Position numbers and translations under genes: made by a program. Of a stretch of DNA of 64,000 bases, positions 11,816-24,090 are shown in pieces (the stretch's first letter is position 1; each line of letters opens with the position of its first letter). A model generated the notes under the pieces. The model made no database searches and was not told the origin of the DNA. It saw nothing but the letters and a program-made list of their open reading frames with translations. The stretch spans positions 181,927,449 to 181,991,448 of the forward strand of contig NC_133122.1 of assembly GCF_033568475.1 (NCBI RefSeq), read 5' to 3'. The DNA comes from Henckelia pumila (taxonomy: Eukaryota; Streptophyta; Magnoliopsida; Lamiales; Gesneriaceae).

Positions 11816-14800
11816 TCATCGAAACAAGGGCAATACACCCCACTGATGTAAAAAACCTTCTCCAGTGGTCACTTCAAGCACCAGGAGAACAAGTACAGCC
11901 AGCATTGCTGCCCTTCCATTCCATGTTTCTGCACTTTTTGTCCAACCCCATTCCCAAACAACAATAGGGGGAGGCAACTCCCTACGCTGTGAATCATATG
12001 CAGCAAGAAGCTCTTCCACACTTCCAAGTGGAACCAATGACTACAGTAAACATAAGAAACATACAAAGTAACAACTGAAATCATAAAAAGAATAGAAAAT
12101 AAAAAGAAACATAAAATAAGCCAAATATCTCAAGCAACAACCATCAGCCTTCCTCCAACTTTTGACAATAGATTAGCCAGTTCCTCCAACTTTTGACAAT
12201 AGATTAGCCAGATAAAAAAAACCACTTAATGCGTAAAATTGAAACGTTTTCACTCACCTGTCGAGCTTCAAGATTGGAGACAGCCATAGCTCCAACATAT
12301 GGAAGACTTTCAATTACTGCATCAGCCAAATCCAAAATGAAAGTAGGTTCACAGCCAAGCGCTGGAACCCGTCCCCAGTTCTCTATGCCAGATTCTAAAG
12401 CCAACTCCTTGTATTCAACATCGATTTCCTCTAATGTCTCAATGTGTTCGCTCACAAAACTGTGTATTGATATCAGTTGAGACACTTATAAAAAAATACA
12501 AGATTAAGGAAAAAAAGACATTTGCAGCTAAAACCAGTAAAGCTAAGCTCAGGGTAATTTCAGACACCGACATAGGTGGTGAAATGATGATTATTAATAC
12601 CTAATTGGGACAGCCAAGAGACTCTTCACTCCTTTCCTTCCAAGCTCAATTATAGTCTCATCCGTGTATGGCCTCAACCACTCTACTGGCCCAACCCTAC
12701 TCTGCAGCAAATTAAACCAAGCAAACCAAATCAATATAACAATATGATATTCACTTAAAAGTAATATAAGCACTAGGGGCTATGTTTGCAAGGTTGAAAA
12801 AGATCAAAGCTCGAAAATAATGAAGTAACTGGTTCCAATAGCAAATAGAAGACCAAAACTGGAGGCATCTACATAAGCTAAGATGCATTGTATCTGACAA
12901 TAATTTTCTAGCCCAGAAAGGAAATTCATATCACCTCACACGTGGTGCATTAAATAATTTGACTAGATTGTCTATGGCAAAAGAGAACAGTAGATAGCAC
13001 CTGATAGGCAAGAGTATATGCATTGTTTATCCTTCTCTTTTCCAGTTCTTCCATGATCAAGTCCACACATTCCTCCATTTCAGCCTTGTATGGATCACCA
13101 GCATCCTCCACGTATGCAAGAGGTACCCCGTGAGCACTAAAGAAAATCATCACCTATGACAAACAAAGATAGCAGACATTAAATATATAGTCATATCCAG
13201 GTTAATGGTCGGGGCATGCCATCAAATTTTTAAAGTTTCATATGCATGGTACAAATACGAAGATGTGCATGTTTCGGAGTCATCGTTAAAATTGTTAGAC
13301 ATGATGGTTGTACCATCAGACTCGAGTTTCAGATAGGGGCAAGCCTGTCAACCACTCTCAGCTTTATAGGCTCCTAGATAGCTACACAATTATTTAAGGC
13401 AGGGAAAATTCCCCACCCTCAAATTCTTATAGCCCTAACAAGCCTAAAGGAAAAAAGAATGATCTTCTGACTATGTATAAGTGCAGTGACCTATTTAGGA
13501 GAGAAAGACCATCATTCATGTGCACCACATAGCTACTCTTTGCTTCCCTCATCCAAATGACCGCCACTGGGCCTTCAGTCCTAAATTCATTCCTATTCCC
13601 TTCAAACGAATGAAGTTCCTGAAATTTCCATTCCTATTTAAATCTACCTCATCCAACACCAGCTCAGTAACTATGGGATTGTGGCAGGTTCATCAGACTG
13701 CGAGTTTCAGTTTGAGGACTTTATTTATGTGTTTAAGAGTTTTGCAACAGTTATGGCAGGAATAGAGAGGCAGAAGGGGGGATATATCAATATCAGTAAT
13801 GATCTTAGAGCGGCAAGTCATTTTCTAGGGACAGAACAAATGAAATGCTCAAGAATGACCATTGCTCATCGAAGGGTGAAATTGGGTATATCTTAGAAGA
13901 AGATCCAGAGATCGGAAAATCTTATCAGATCCCTCATCCCAACTTCTCATCGTCAGGGTGAAATCCCCCTTGAAGATGAATGTAAGTCATTCCACAGATG
14001 ATGAAGCGAACAGCGACATTAGAGTTTCAGCTTATCTGATCAGGTCAATGATATCCAATATGCCTAGCTATTAAGTTTAGTTATAACAATTTGCATATAA
14101 ATTCCACGGGGATGAACATGTGGTTCATGATTCAATACAAGTCTTGGACAAGTGAAGGCGAAGGATGTTTCAACTTTCAACAAAAGCATAGCAAACCACC
14201 AGTCGGATTACCTCCTCTGGGCTATCAAAATTTCCCAACTCTTTCTCAATCAAGTCTCCCATAGCTTTTATGTATCCTTCACGCTGATACCACGAAGGAA
14301 TGACAGTATGTTGCATGTTCACTAGATATTCGTCCTCCCTGTATATTTACCCATTCAAGAATCAAATTTTAACATTGATAATAAAAAATATCATGAGAGA
14401 GTCACGTGCAAACAGCTATACCTGAATATATTCTCCAGAAGTCGAAGGCTTGAACCACTAGTTGATATTGAAAATTGGGGGTATAGAGGAAGTACAACGA
14501 GTTTTGTAATTTTGTCTTGCTTTATCTATCCATAAATAGAAAGCAAAATATCACAATCATATCCGAAATTGACCATAGCAAATAAAAATACCTCATTACT
14601 CATAAACTGGCCACATCAAACATGAGAAAATCGACAACACAGTGGAAGGGGAGCAAAAGTCATGCTATCATAGATTAGTTTTTTTGAATTTTTCAGTCAC
14701 AAATTGAATGGCCTATTGACTTTTGGGGTAAACCAACCAATTTTTATTTATGTTGTCCATTTGAAAAAGGCGTTAATACTAAAACATACTTATTATTTAT

Positions 14801-17597
14801 TAAGTCTCAAATCCAAATTATGACAAACAGTCTGATTAGCAAAGAGAAAGGGAATGGAAAAAATACTTGTATCTTGCACACAAAAAAACACAAGTCTAAC
14901 AGCGCATGACACTTGGACAAACATCAAAATATGACAAACCCCATGTGCAAGGAAATAGTCTCTAAACACCCAGAATGCCACCCATCCCCAGGCTTTCCCA
15001 TACGCTTATATCCAGATTATCAAAAAATAGTTCCAATTTAAATTTCCACTCTAAAACTTCGGTGCATGGTTATTCACCCACTTCATGAAATCTCTGCATC
15101 TGCAGGCTTTTAAAAATCACGTGAACTAAAACCATCTGTAGCACACAACAAGACACAATTGTTTCCGACAAATTATTCAAAGTTAATGTCAAAGGCATCA
15201 TAATCCAGGAACAAAAGAATAATGTGAAACATGAGAGAGTACAATCATAAAACAAATTTGTATCAACAAACCATTCAGTAATTTCAGCTTATTTAACTTC
15301 GGAAGTGTGACAATAGAAAAATATTGCCAGAGTTATTGACTTAAGACCGAGGGAAGGTGGATGGGGATTTCAATTAAGGACAAACAGGCAGAGGATTACC
15401 TGTTCAATAGCTTCTTCGGTAAATGGATGCCAGTAACGCATACCAACATACACATTTGCAGGTACATTTTTAGCACATAGTGCTTTTTTCAACTCCTCAG
15501 CCTGGAAAAAACAACCTATCCAGATTCACTTGTAGAACCAGATCTTTAAAATATTATGGGGAAAAAAAGGATTAAAACCACTAGCAAAATTATTTTTGGT
15601 TTTTCTCATTTGCAGTTTTTAGCACAGAAATTAAAGAAATGAAGGTGAACATAGAGGGAACATTACAAAAGAGACTATTATTCTATCAATATTTATATGC
15701 CACAAAATCCATTGATTTATACAAGCTAGTAAAGGCTGACAGCTCAAAAGAGAGAATGTTTAAAAGTCCAGGGAGGTTAATCCACATGCCATCTTATTTA
15801 CCCCCACCCCCCCCACCCCCCACCACCACCACCCCACCCCACCCCCCCCCACCCCCAAAAAAAAAACAAATTCTCTTCACATTAATCATCAATCACCACA
15901 GAAAAAGTGTGATAATTCAACCAGAAATTTCTAGGTACTTATCAGGTTAGTGATTCATATGTCTACAAATCAAACGTAAATTAATCTACAATTCTAATAG
16001 TATATGGATCATACACCATTCTCCATAACGAATCATGGACAATCAAATTATATGATAGCACCCTCCTAACAAATTAAAAGAAAACCTACTTTCATATTAA
16101 TCATCAATCACCATAAATGTTAAAATCCATAGCAAGAATTTTGAATTGACTTCGAGAAAATCATGCCTGGGCATCAGTAATACGCCGCAGAGGAGAACCG
16201 CCACCTATTGAAGCATATCCTTCTTTGCTCTTAGGAGATCTGACAACAGATACGAACTGTGCCAAAGGCTTTTGAAGAAAACGAAATGGCCTCGGCAGTC
16301 GAATTATATCCTACATTCCATATTACAATCCAAAATATGACACAAAAAGAAAAAATAACTTCAACATTTCTCCACAGTAGAATCAAAAGAACGATCGAAC
16401 TGAAAGGAACCAACCGGATCAGCAAAAAGGTTAAACAAGAATGGCTGCACATCTTCTAGAGTCTCAGGACCTCCAAGATTGAGTAATAGAACTCCTAACT
16501 TATCATTACCAACAATTGATGTTGAGGATACTTCTTGAGATCCAGAAGTGGTTAGTGCTCCTGGCTGTGATGAGTTTGCATGCAGTGGTCGTGTCGTAGT
16601 CACAGGTGCCCTGGACCATCCCAGGTAACATCTTGTAGCCACTGATCGCTTTGCCAAATTAGAATTGGACAAAGCCTCCAATTGCACTCTAGTGCAAGGA
16701 CATGTCTGCTGGGAAGAAAGTTTGGCCCGTGGCAGTAGTCTAAGAAAAAATGCATTAAAGCAAATAATGTTAAAATCACTCGATCATTCGAACAAACAAC
16801 AATTCACCAGAATTCCGATGCACTGAATGATACCGTTCAGCTTACAGAATCAAAGGCTTAAATCTTTAACAAGATAGAAATTTCAAAAGCAGAGCAAAGT
16901 GATATGCCTTATCATCTCTCAAGCCTTAACCTACTTAGCGAGTGACATAAAACAACAAATTATATGAGAATATCAAGCAGAAACATAAGATTCAGAGGTG
17001 GAGACACAAAGATAATCGAAAAGATGACTTAGTATGCAAAAACTTATAATTTAGAAAACTTCTATATGAAATTTAATACATTTTTTCAACTGAACGGGCT
17101 ACTTAATTACCCCCAACCACCTCCACTGTTAAGCAAGGCACGGGCAGGCATTAAACTCATTCTAAATGAAACCATTCATGCTGTTAAGTGTTAACATCCT
17201 AAAACATTTCTTGCTCACCTACATCACAAGAACGTCCACAAATATAGCATCCAGGTAAAACCTAGTTTCTTAGCCAAATCCCAAGCAGTCTGCTCTAAAT
17301 CAAGCCCACGGCCCCGTCCGATTGGACAAAGGAGTGGTACCCAGTACCTACTTACTAACAATTCACCCCAATGATGAATCTTACCCATGCACAAAGTCTA
17401 TTTACGCACAAGAGCAGATGAAATACCAGTTCAATTTCACAAACCACAAAATGAACAAAAAATTTAGACGCAGTCCTATCTGTAAATCACAGTAAGCACA
17501 GATACTGGGAGCTCAGTAGTGACTAAACAAGAAGAATGAATCCTTACAGTGGAGGAGAAGGGGTCTGAATTCGTATATTCATTGATGATTGGTTCAT
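11816..17597 (-). CDS. FC2: Chloroplast ferrochelatase 2 (HemH), ten exons
   Basis: Ten exons on the minus strand encode 510 residues: 17597-17548, 16739-16415, 16310-16167, 15501-15400, 14525-14422, 14338-14212, 13153-13001, 12701-12601, 12459-12258 and 12040-11816. The enzyme inserts Fe2+ into protoporphyrin IX, the last step of haem synthesis. The Ser- and Arg-rich first 90 or so residues look like a plastid transit peptide. The core follows with [20 protein letters not shown], the strand and loop [34 protein letters not shown] with the catalytic His, and the late [14 protein letters not shown]. The last exon adds a Pro-rich linker and a chlorophyll a/b-binding-type helix ([17 protein letters not shown]), which marks the FC2 isoform of photosynthetic tissue. 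Intron 3 (16166-15502) has a GC donor (CAG|GCATGA); the others are GT-AG. The ATG at 17597 was chosen because exon 1 joins exon 2 in frame across a good GTAAGG donor. Confidence 0.96.
12150..12211. repeat. 31-bp exact tandem duplication in FC2 intron 9
   Basis: The 31-bp unit beginning TTCCTCCAACTTTTGACAAT occurs at 12150-12180 and again at 12181-12211 without difference. It lies within intron 9 of the ferrochelatase gene, about 50 bp from the end of exon 9. It is likely a recent slippage or repair duplication. Confidence 0.95.
15801..15856 (-). repeat. C-rich tract, G-rich in FC2 intron 3 transcript
   Basis: About 56 bases of nearly pure C with single A interruptions on the plus strand. The host gene is transcribed from the minus strand, so the pre-mRNA carries many consecutive runs of three to nine G separated by single U. 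That is a strong potential G-quadruplex. A run of ten A follows on the plus strand. Confidence 0.9.
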
Positions 17598-17777
17598 TCC
17601 CAAAATTGGATTAGGGATTCCTCCAGAATCAAAGGCGAATCAAGCTAAACAACAGCAATTTGTTTGTGTAGAGCGAGTGGCCACGTATTCCTCAAATTAT
17701 CCTCTGACCTCGTCCTCTCGATAACATAAAGAAACCCTCAAATACAATTATTATCACTAACTCTCTATAACTATTTA
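17598..17777 (-). promoter_or_regulatory. FC2 proximal upstream sequence
   Basis: Only 180 bp separate the FC2 start codon from the first MITE upstream. The segment must hold the 5' UTR and may hold the core promoter unless the MITE is part of it. No unambiguous TATA box was recognised. Confidence 0.35.
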
Positions 17778-18155
17778 GGGTCGGTTTGAATTTATAAATT
17801 ATTAATTTATGTATTAATAATTTTATCTAATTTTACATTTTTTTATTATATTATTTATACATTTTTCAATTATTTATATCATATAAATCAAATCATTAAT
17901 TATTTATATTACATCAATCAAATCATTAAATTTAAATTATTATATTACCCTTTATAAATAATATTATTTATCAATTTATTAATTATTAAAAAAATAAAAT
18001 GATAATTTACTATTTTTATATAAAATATAACCAATCAAATCAAACAAACCATAATCAATCAAATCATATATTAACTATTTTTTTAAATTTATTTTTATTA
18101 CAATATATTACTTATCTTTATATTATTTATCTCATCTCTCACTTCAAACAGACCC
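17778..18155. mobile_element. Harbinger/Tourist-like MITE, 378 bp
   Basis: The ends GGGTCGGTTTGAA and TTCAAACAGACCC form terminal inverted repeats. TTA flanks both sides (17775-17777 and 18156-18158), the duplication typical of PIF/Harbinger elements. The interior is very AT-rich and non-coding. Confidence 0.8.
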
Positions 18156-18269
18156 TTAATATTTAATAAAGCAAATGAAATCATAGAAATCATATTTGGT
18201 ATTTTTCGTCATTTACCTAATATATCTTTCATATCAATAATAAAAAAAATAACTTCTTTGGATTATTGT

Positions 18270-18764
18270 TAGAGCCGTCAATTTGGGTTAGACCCGCCGG
18301 GTTTGCCCGGCCCGCCACATAATTTAAGAAGGTTCAACAAAAGGTGGCCTATATGGGCCAACCCGCCTAGGCCCGCGACCCGCGCGGGCCTGAAAAATTA
18401 ATAATTTATTTTTATTTTTATTATTATATATGTATTTTTTAATAAAAGTTGTGATTTTTTTGTATTAATTACTTTATATAAAATTTACACACATGAAATC
18501 AATAACTAAAATTTTTATTAATATGTTTCTATTAATATTTATTTATGAAATAATATCTATAATTAATTATAATATTTTATATTTATTTTTATTTGTCGTG
18601 ATTCAACCCGCGGGCCGGCCCGCCTAACCCACAACCCACTTTGGGTTGGGTTGAGGATTTTCAGCCCGCCAAGATGGTGGGTCGGCCCGCCATCAACCCG
18701 CCAAAAGGTGGATTTTTGGTGGGCCGGCCCGTCCCGCCATGAGTTGGCCCGTTTGACAGCTCTA
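18270..18764. mobile_element. hAT-type MITE, 495 bp, with 8-bp target duplication
   Basis: The left end TAGAGCCGTCAA and the right end TTGACAGCTCTA are inverted repeats. The 8-bp ATTATTGT flanks both sides (18262-18269 and 18765-18772), as expected for hAT transposons. About 100 bp at each end is GC-rich with repeated GGCCCGCC words; the centre is AT-rich. There is no transposase, so it is non-autonomous. Confidence 0.88.
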
Positions 18765-18772
18765 ATTATTGT

Positions 18773-19386
18773 GTAAATTTGAAGATCTCTCGACCTCCAA
18801 TACACACGTTCTCTCTCTTCAACTTCTCAATCAAATTATCTCCAACTCTATGTAATTTTATTTCATCACTCCTTCTCAACTTTTCAACCAAATTATTCTT
18901 TACACTCTGTACGTGCATTTTATTATATGATGATATAACAAAATTATGTTACGCGTGACATGTGCGTGACCGCTAGTTTTTATTATACCATTAATTTAAT
19001 TCTTCCTCACTTTTATTTGTTATTAAAAAAAGAACATTCATTTTCTCAAACCAATAAGTAGAGCTGAAGTTTTTTTAGGGTACAATTACAATAAGAAGCC
19101 AGAGTACAATGATATAATGAAATTGTCTGCACACCAACAGGACTTGAGCATGCATGAATGGAACCGCACATGTCACTGCCATTGTGTATGTACTAGATTA
19201 TTATATATGCCTATAAATTAGACTAGCAAAATCATAGTACTTTACAAACTACACTAGTTAATTAAAATAGTTGTCTGTAAATCATAATAACGTCATTGAA
19301 CAAATCATGCATGTCTAATAGGCTAAGGGTTCGTTTGGTAAGGGAGAAAGATAAGTAAAAGATACATCTTTTGGTGGATTATTTTA

Positions 19387-19448
<62 letters not shown>

Positions 19449-20249
19449 TTATATATACATAGATATTTATTATTGATTATAAAAATGAAAAATCGAATCT
19501 GTTTGATAAGTTTTTTATTTGATAGATAAAAGTGTGTATGTATTTTTACCTCAACAAATATCGCTACTTATATCTCTAAATTACAAAATGTAATATCAAT
19601 GTATTTGGAGTTCTGTCTCCTTCTAATCTTCTCATCCACCATCTACTTCGCCAATCTCGAAGGTATTTCTTGTGAAACCCATCATTTCCCTCAAATGCCC
19701 GCACATATTTCACGCATATTGATGCCACACGATAGGGTTCCAATTGTTCTCTTCCAAACTTAAGCGATGGTGAACTTTTTTCATATCTGGTGTTGGTCTT
19801 AAAATTTCTGTTTTGATGTATTTATGAATTTCACTATTCATTAGGGGTGAATTTGATTATATTTAGGTTGGTTAAACTATTTAAGTGTTACTATTCATTT
19901 ATAAACCACTATGAATATTATCATGATTGTGTTCAAATAATTATTTTTAGTTATTAGTTTATTACAACAACTAATTTATTGGTTGAGGTACAAAAAAAAT
20001 GTCGTTTTCTATGATCCTTTAATTTACTTGATACGTGCGCATTATTTTTGTGTTGCTTACCATTAAATATCTTCGAAATGTAGCCTAAGACGCAAACCGG
20101 ACTCTAAGACAAATGGTCCAATGCAAACGCACAAGTTAGTCGATTTTCCAACGCTTTTCACAAAGATTACGACACTAAGAATGGGGCAGAGCCAGCTTCC
20201 AGCGACCAAAAAGTTCCACGTCAACTCCAACTACAAGTTCTACTGATGA
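18773..20249. other. Intergenic AT-rich sequence
   Basis: No gene or complete transposon is seen. It contains a long TA microsatellite (19391-19449). The ACGCAAACCGG-type words near 20090-20140 lie just upstream of the LTR that starts at 20250 but are not part of it. Confidence 0.5.
19391..19449. repeat. (TA)n microsatellite
   Basis: About 59 bases of almost uninterrupted TA dinucleotides, followed by imperfect TA-rich sequence to about 19475. Likely length-polymorphic. Confidence 0.97.
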
Positions 20250-21598
20250 TGTAGTAACCCGTATCCGAAATTAACGATTAATGAGTATATTAATCAAGTG
20301 ATCATGTTTAGATTAATTAAACCGTGATTAAGGGAATTTCTAATGGATTAACGGAGTCCAAAAATGGACATAGAATGATCAAAAATAACCCAGAGGGTCG
20401 GATAGAACGGACGCAACGTTCGTGAAACGGACGCAACGTTCTGGTTAGCTGATGTCATCCGTGACATCAGCAAGATGATGTCATTTCTTACGAACATGAT
20501 GGGACATCGGACGCAACGTTCGTCGGATGGACGCAACGATGGCGAACGGACGCAACGATGGAGGAACAGACGTTCCGTTCTCTGTCTATAAATAGAGGAG
20601 CCGATGCCTCATTTCAATTCGCACCTTCCTCTCTTCTTTCTCGATTCCTTAGCCTTATAACTTAGATCTAGGGAATTCTAGGCGTCCCATTGGGAATCCG
20701 GAAGTGGCATCGTAGCGGAGATGTGGCCTAGTTTTGAGGCAAGCGACAGCAACGGGCTGACGACGGACGCATGTATAGCTTTTGCTTCCTAAAAATATTT
20801 AGGAGTATGAAATAGCTTATTTATGGATTTTGGAGTAATATAATGATATTAGTATCATTTCGCTGTGTAGTGCGGACTATAGGCGTGAACCTAGAGCTGG
20901 TAGAGCTTGCCTAGTAGTTGAGGTACGAAAGTACTGTTCGATATATCCTGACTGATTATGCATGTATTATGTGACTGCATGATTTATATGACATGATTTT
21001 ATGTTGTATACATTTGCATATTGAGCTATCTCTTTTGAGATGTCTGGTAGTAGGGTTTTGCCCTATCTTGTTAGTGGATGGACTTCCATCGATTTGGGTC
21101 CGGAGTATCCACTGGTATTTGGTATGGGAGCCACCTCCTGAGGTGACGGCACAACGTGCTACATACCAGGGCCCGGTCTGTCTTTGTTATCTGATCCTTG
21201 GCCTTTAGTTTCAATAGGCGGTACACTTGCATTCATGTATTTATATAATACGGTATACTCATACTTTCGTGTTGAGCGTTTTATGCTCACGTATCGTACT
21301 TTGTGTATCTGGAAACCCTATTCCATGGGGCAGGTTTGCGATTGGATGAGGCGGGTAGATCCAGGAGGGACTAGGCAGTGGATGGCCAGCTGGGATTTTT
21401 CTTAGGTTTTATTTTGATGTATTGGGGTATTACAGTATTCGATATGGTTGTATAATTATTTGGGTATTTGCAGATTTCTTTCCTTGGGATTGTATAATGT
21501 TTTATGCTTCCGCTGTTTAATTCTGGTTTGTTGTTTTATTAAGTTAATTGCATGCTTAAGTTTCTGATTAGTAGGTGATCTCGGTAAGGGTCACTACA
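20250..21598 (+). mobile_element. 5' LTR of a Tekay-like Ty3/Gypsy element
   Basis: The LTR begins TGTAGTAACCCG and ends GGGTCACTACA, with matching inverted termini. It is directly followed by a primer-binding site (TGGTATCAGAGC, 21603-21614, complementary to initiator Met tRNA). A TATA box (TCTATAAATAGAG) is at about 20585. Upstream of it the word GGACGCAACG occurs five times between about 20405 and 20560. No matching 3' LTR follows because the element is truncated. Confidence 0.88.
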
Positions 21599-21673
21599 TT
21601 TATGGTATCAGAGCATGTATAGTAATCTTGGGATTTAGATTCTGCATAAGCTAACCGTGAGTTAATTTTGTAG

Positions 21674-23455
21674 ATGGCGGTTCACGGTGATCAGAGTAGT
21701 CATGGTAGTGGAGGTGGACGCTGGGGAGACGGTGATCGTGATCATCGTCGGGAGTGCCATCATCGTCATCGTGATGATCATCGTCGTTTCAGTATGCATC
21801 GGTTCATGCAGATGGATCCTAAGCCCTTGGGTGGAGGCGAGACTCTTGAGGATGCTGAGAACTGGTTAAAGCGCATGGAGAGTTGTTTTAAGACATTCCA
21901 TTGTATCGAGGAGTATAAGATGGAGACGCTTGGTTATCTATTGGAGGGACGAGCCCGTAAGTGATGGAGGTTCACTTCTGCACCGTTCATTGCGGCGAGA
22001 GGAGTTGATATTTGGTCCGAGTTCTGCATAGCTTTTCAGAAGCTATATTTTCCTCCTGCACTTTGCCAGGAGAAGGCGAGCGAGTTGTTGGGTCTACGTT
22101 AGAGAGCCATGTCAACTGACGAGTACCAGCAGAAGTTCTTCGACTTGTTATCCTATTGCCCTGAGATTGCTGTCAACTCCGAGATGAAGTATAATCTGTT
22201 TATTCAAGGCCTTAATCCAGAGATTCATGACCGGGTAGCAGTTGGTGATGATATGACTTATGAGGGATTGGTGAGCCGAAATCACCAGGCGGAGGATAAC
22301 ATTCGGCGTAACAGGTATTTCTCTCAGTCTAGGCCTGCGAGTTCTTTGGATCCCCGTGCTCAGTCTTTCAAGAAGTCTGGATCTACTTCTTCTTCCTCTG
22401 GTTCCGGTGGTGTTGTTCATTTTGGGAAGAAGGAGAAGTGCGATCATTGTGAGAAGAATCATCCGACAGACAGATGTCGTAAAGATTCTGGGGCATGCTT
22501 TCGTTGTGGAGAGGTTGGTCATCTTCAGAGAGATTGTCCACTAGCTGGGGGAGGCGGTTCTGGTTCAGGATCGGGTTCTCAGGCTACCGTTCAGCAGAGG
22601 TCGCAGGGACAGTCTGCTGGGAGTTCTCATCTGAAGCTGCGGACTTTTGGTCAGGTGTTTGCCTTGAGACATGATCAGGCAGTGGAGGAGAATGAGAAGG
22701 TCATCGCAGGTACATTTCTGTTATATGACATACTTGCTCTTGTACTCATTGACAGTGGTGCATCTCATTCCTTCATTTCTGCACATTTTGTTAAGAAACA
22801 TAAGTTACCATGCATTGCACTAGACGTAGTGATTTTTGTTTCTACTCCGACGGGTCAATCTGCATTGGCTAAGCGTCTAGTGATGAGTTGCCCTTTAGAG
22901 TTTGAAGGGAATATTCTGGTAGCGAATCTCATGGTTCTTACGATGGAAGACTTTGATTGTATTCTGGGGATATAGATGTTGACTACCTATCGAGCTTCAG
23001 TGGACTGCTATCAGAGATTAGTACGCTTTCATCCAGTTGGGAGTGATAGTTGGTTTTTTTATGGTGAGGGAGCGCGACCTTCGATGCCGTTGATATCAGC
23101 TTTGAGAGCCCGTCGAGCTCTAGAGTCTGGCGGGGAAGGCTACCTCATCTATGTAGTTGATTTGTCCGCTGAGAATGTTGGTATAGAAAGTCTGCCAGAT
23201 GTGAATGAATTCCCAGATGTATTTCCAGATGAGATTCAGGGTTTTTCGCCTGTTAGGGAAGTCGAGTTTGACATAGAGTTAATGTCGGACACTTCGCCTT
23301 TTTCTCGAGCACCATATCGTCTGGCTCCGTCAGAGATGCGCGAGTTGAAGAATCAGTTGCAGGATCTTTTGGATAAGGTATATATTCGTCCTAGTGTATC
23401 TCCTTGGGGAGCTCCTGTTCTCTTTGTGAAGAAAAAGGATGGGTCTATACGTCTC
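21674..23455 (+). pseudogene. Truncated gag-pol of a Tekay-like Ty3/Gypsy element
   Basis: One frame with three internal stops (about 21962, 22100 and 22973) carries the gag domain (WLKRMESCFKTF, then the part from 22109), a CCHC zinc knuckle (CFRCGEVGHLQRDC at about 22498), the aspartic protease active site (LIDSGASHSFIS at about 22745), and the start of reverse transcriptase (FPDVFP at about 23212, APYRLAPSEM, WGAPVLFVKKKDGS). Homology ends abruptly near 23455, before the RT catalytic YxDD. RNase H, integrase, chromodomain and 3' LTR are missing. All three stops lie in the same frame, so decay has been by substitution. The sequence beyond 23455 is unrelated. Confidence 0.88.
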
Positions 23456-24090
23456 ACAAGTCAAAGCCACCTCTGCGTGAAGAATAATAAGAAAAATAAT
23501 TTTTTTAAAAAAATCACAAGAAGGAAGAAAAATACAAAAGAGTAGAAGGACAAAGTAGAGGCCTTTTCATTATTAGGGTTTGAATAAATTTTTATTTTTT
23601 TTTAGAAATTTGAACCAATTCCTCTACCTCAAATCTTCCGAGGTGCTATGAATATAATTTTTTCTTCAAATAAGCTCCAGATCCAAATGATCAAAGTTGA
23701 ATATTCTGGAGTTGACTTCAAAATAAATAACATATATATATTTCTTGAGTGGATCTCACGCTCACCTCTTTTGAGACGAAATGATCGAACCTTTTTGATG
23801 GGTTTGGTGAGAGAAATAAGTTAAATGAATTTTATTCTTTTTGTTGGTTTAATGATGTGGAATTTTCAAGAATTGATTTTAGTATTTTAGATCTAGTTGG
23901 AATTTAGATTGAGCCACACAGATTCCAAAAACACAAGATTCTCATTTTTAAATTCCATGTCAACACATGCAGTGGACAACTAAGCATTTTTCGACAATAT
24001 AATAGGATTCCAACAAAACAAATATCGAAATCGAAAAAAATTTGCAAGTTAGTGCATGAATATTGGAAATTTTGAGATAGCAGGACTAAG
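23456..24090. other. Sequence beyond the retroelement break
   Basis: AT-rich, with T- and A-runs. No gene is recognised and the break at about 23455 shows no target duplication. It looks like ordinary intergenic or old repeat DNA. Confidence 0.4.

Noticed and set aside
15639..15950. Proline-rich open frame
   Set aside because: It is a translation of the C-rich low-complexity tract within FC2 intron 3, on the antisense strand.
16361..16687. FC2 translation start inside exon 2
   Set aside because: The candidate start codon is GTG, not ATG. An upstream exon with ATG at 17597 joins in frame through good splice sites and gives a normal transit peptide.
21603..21614. tRNA gene fragment
   Set aside because: TGGTATCAGAGC is a retroelement primer-binding site directly after an LTR end, not part of a tRNA gene.
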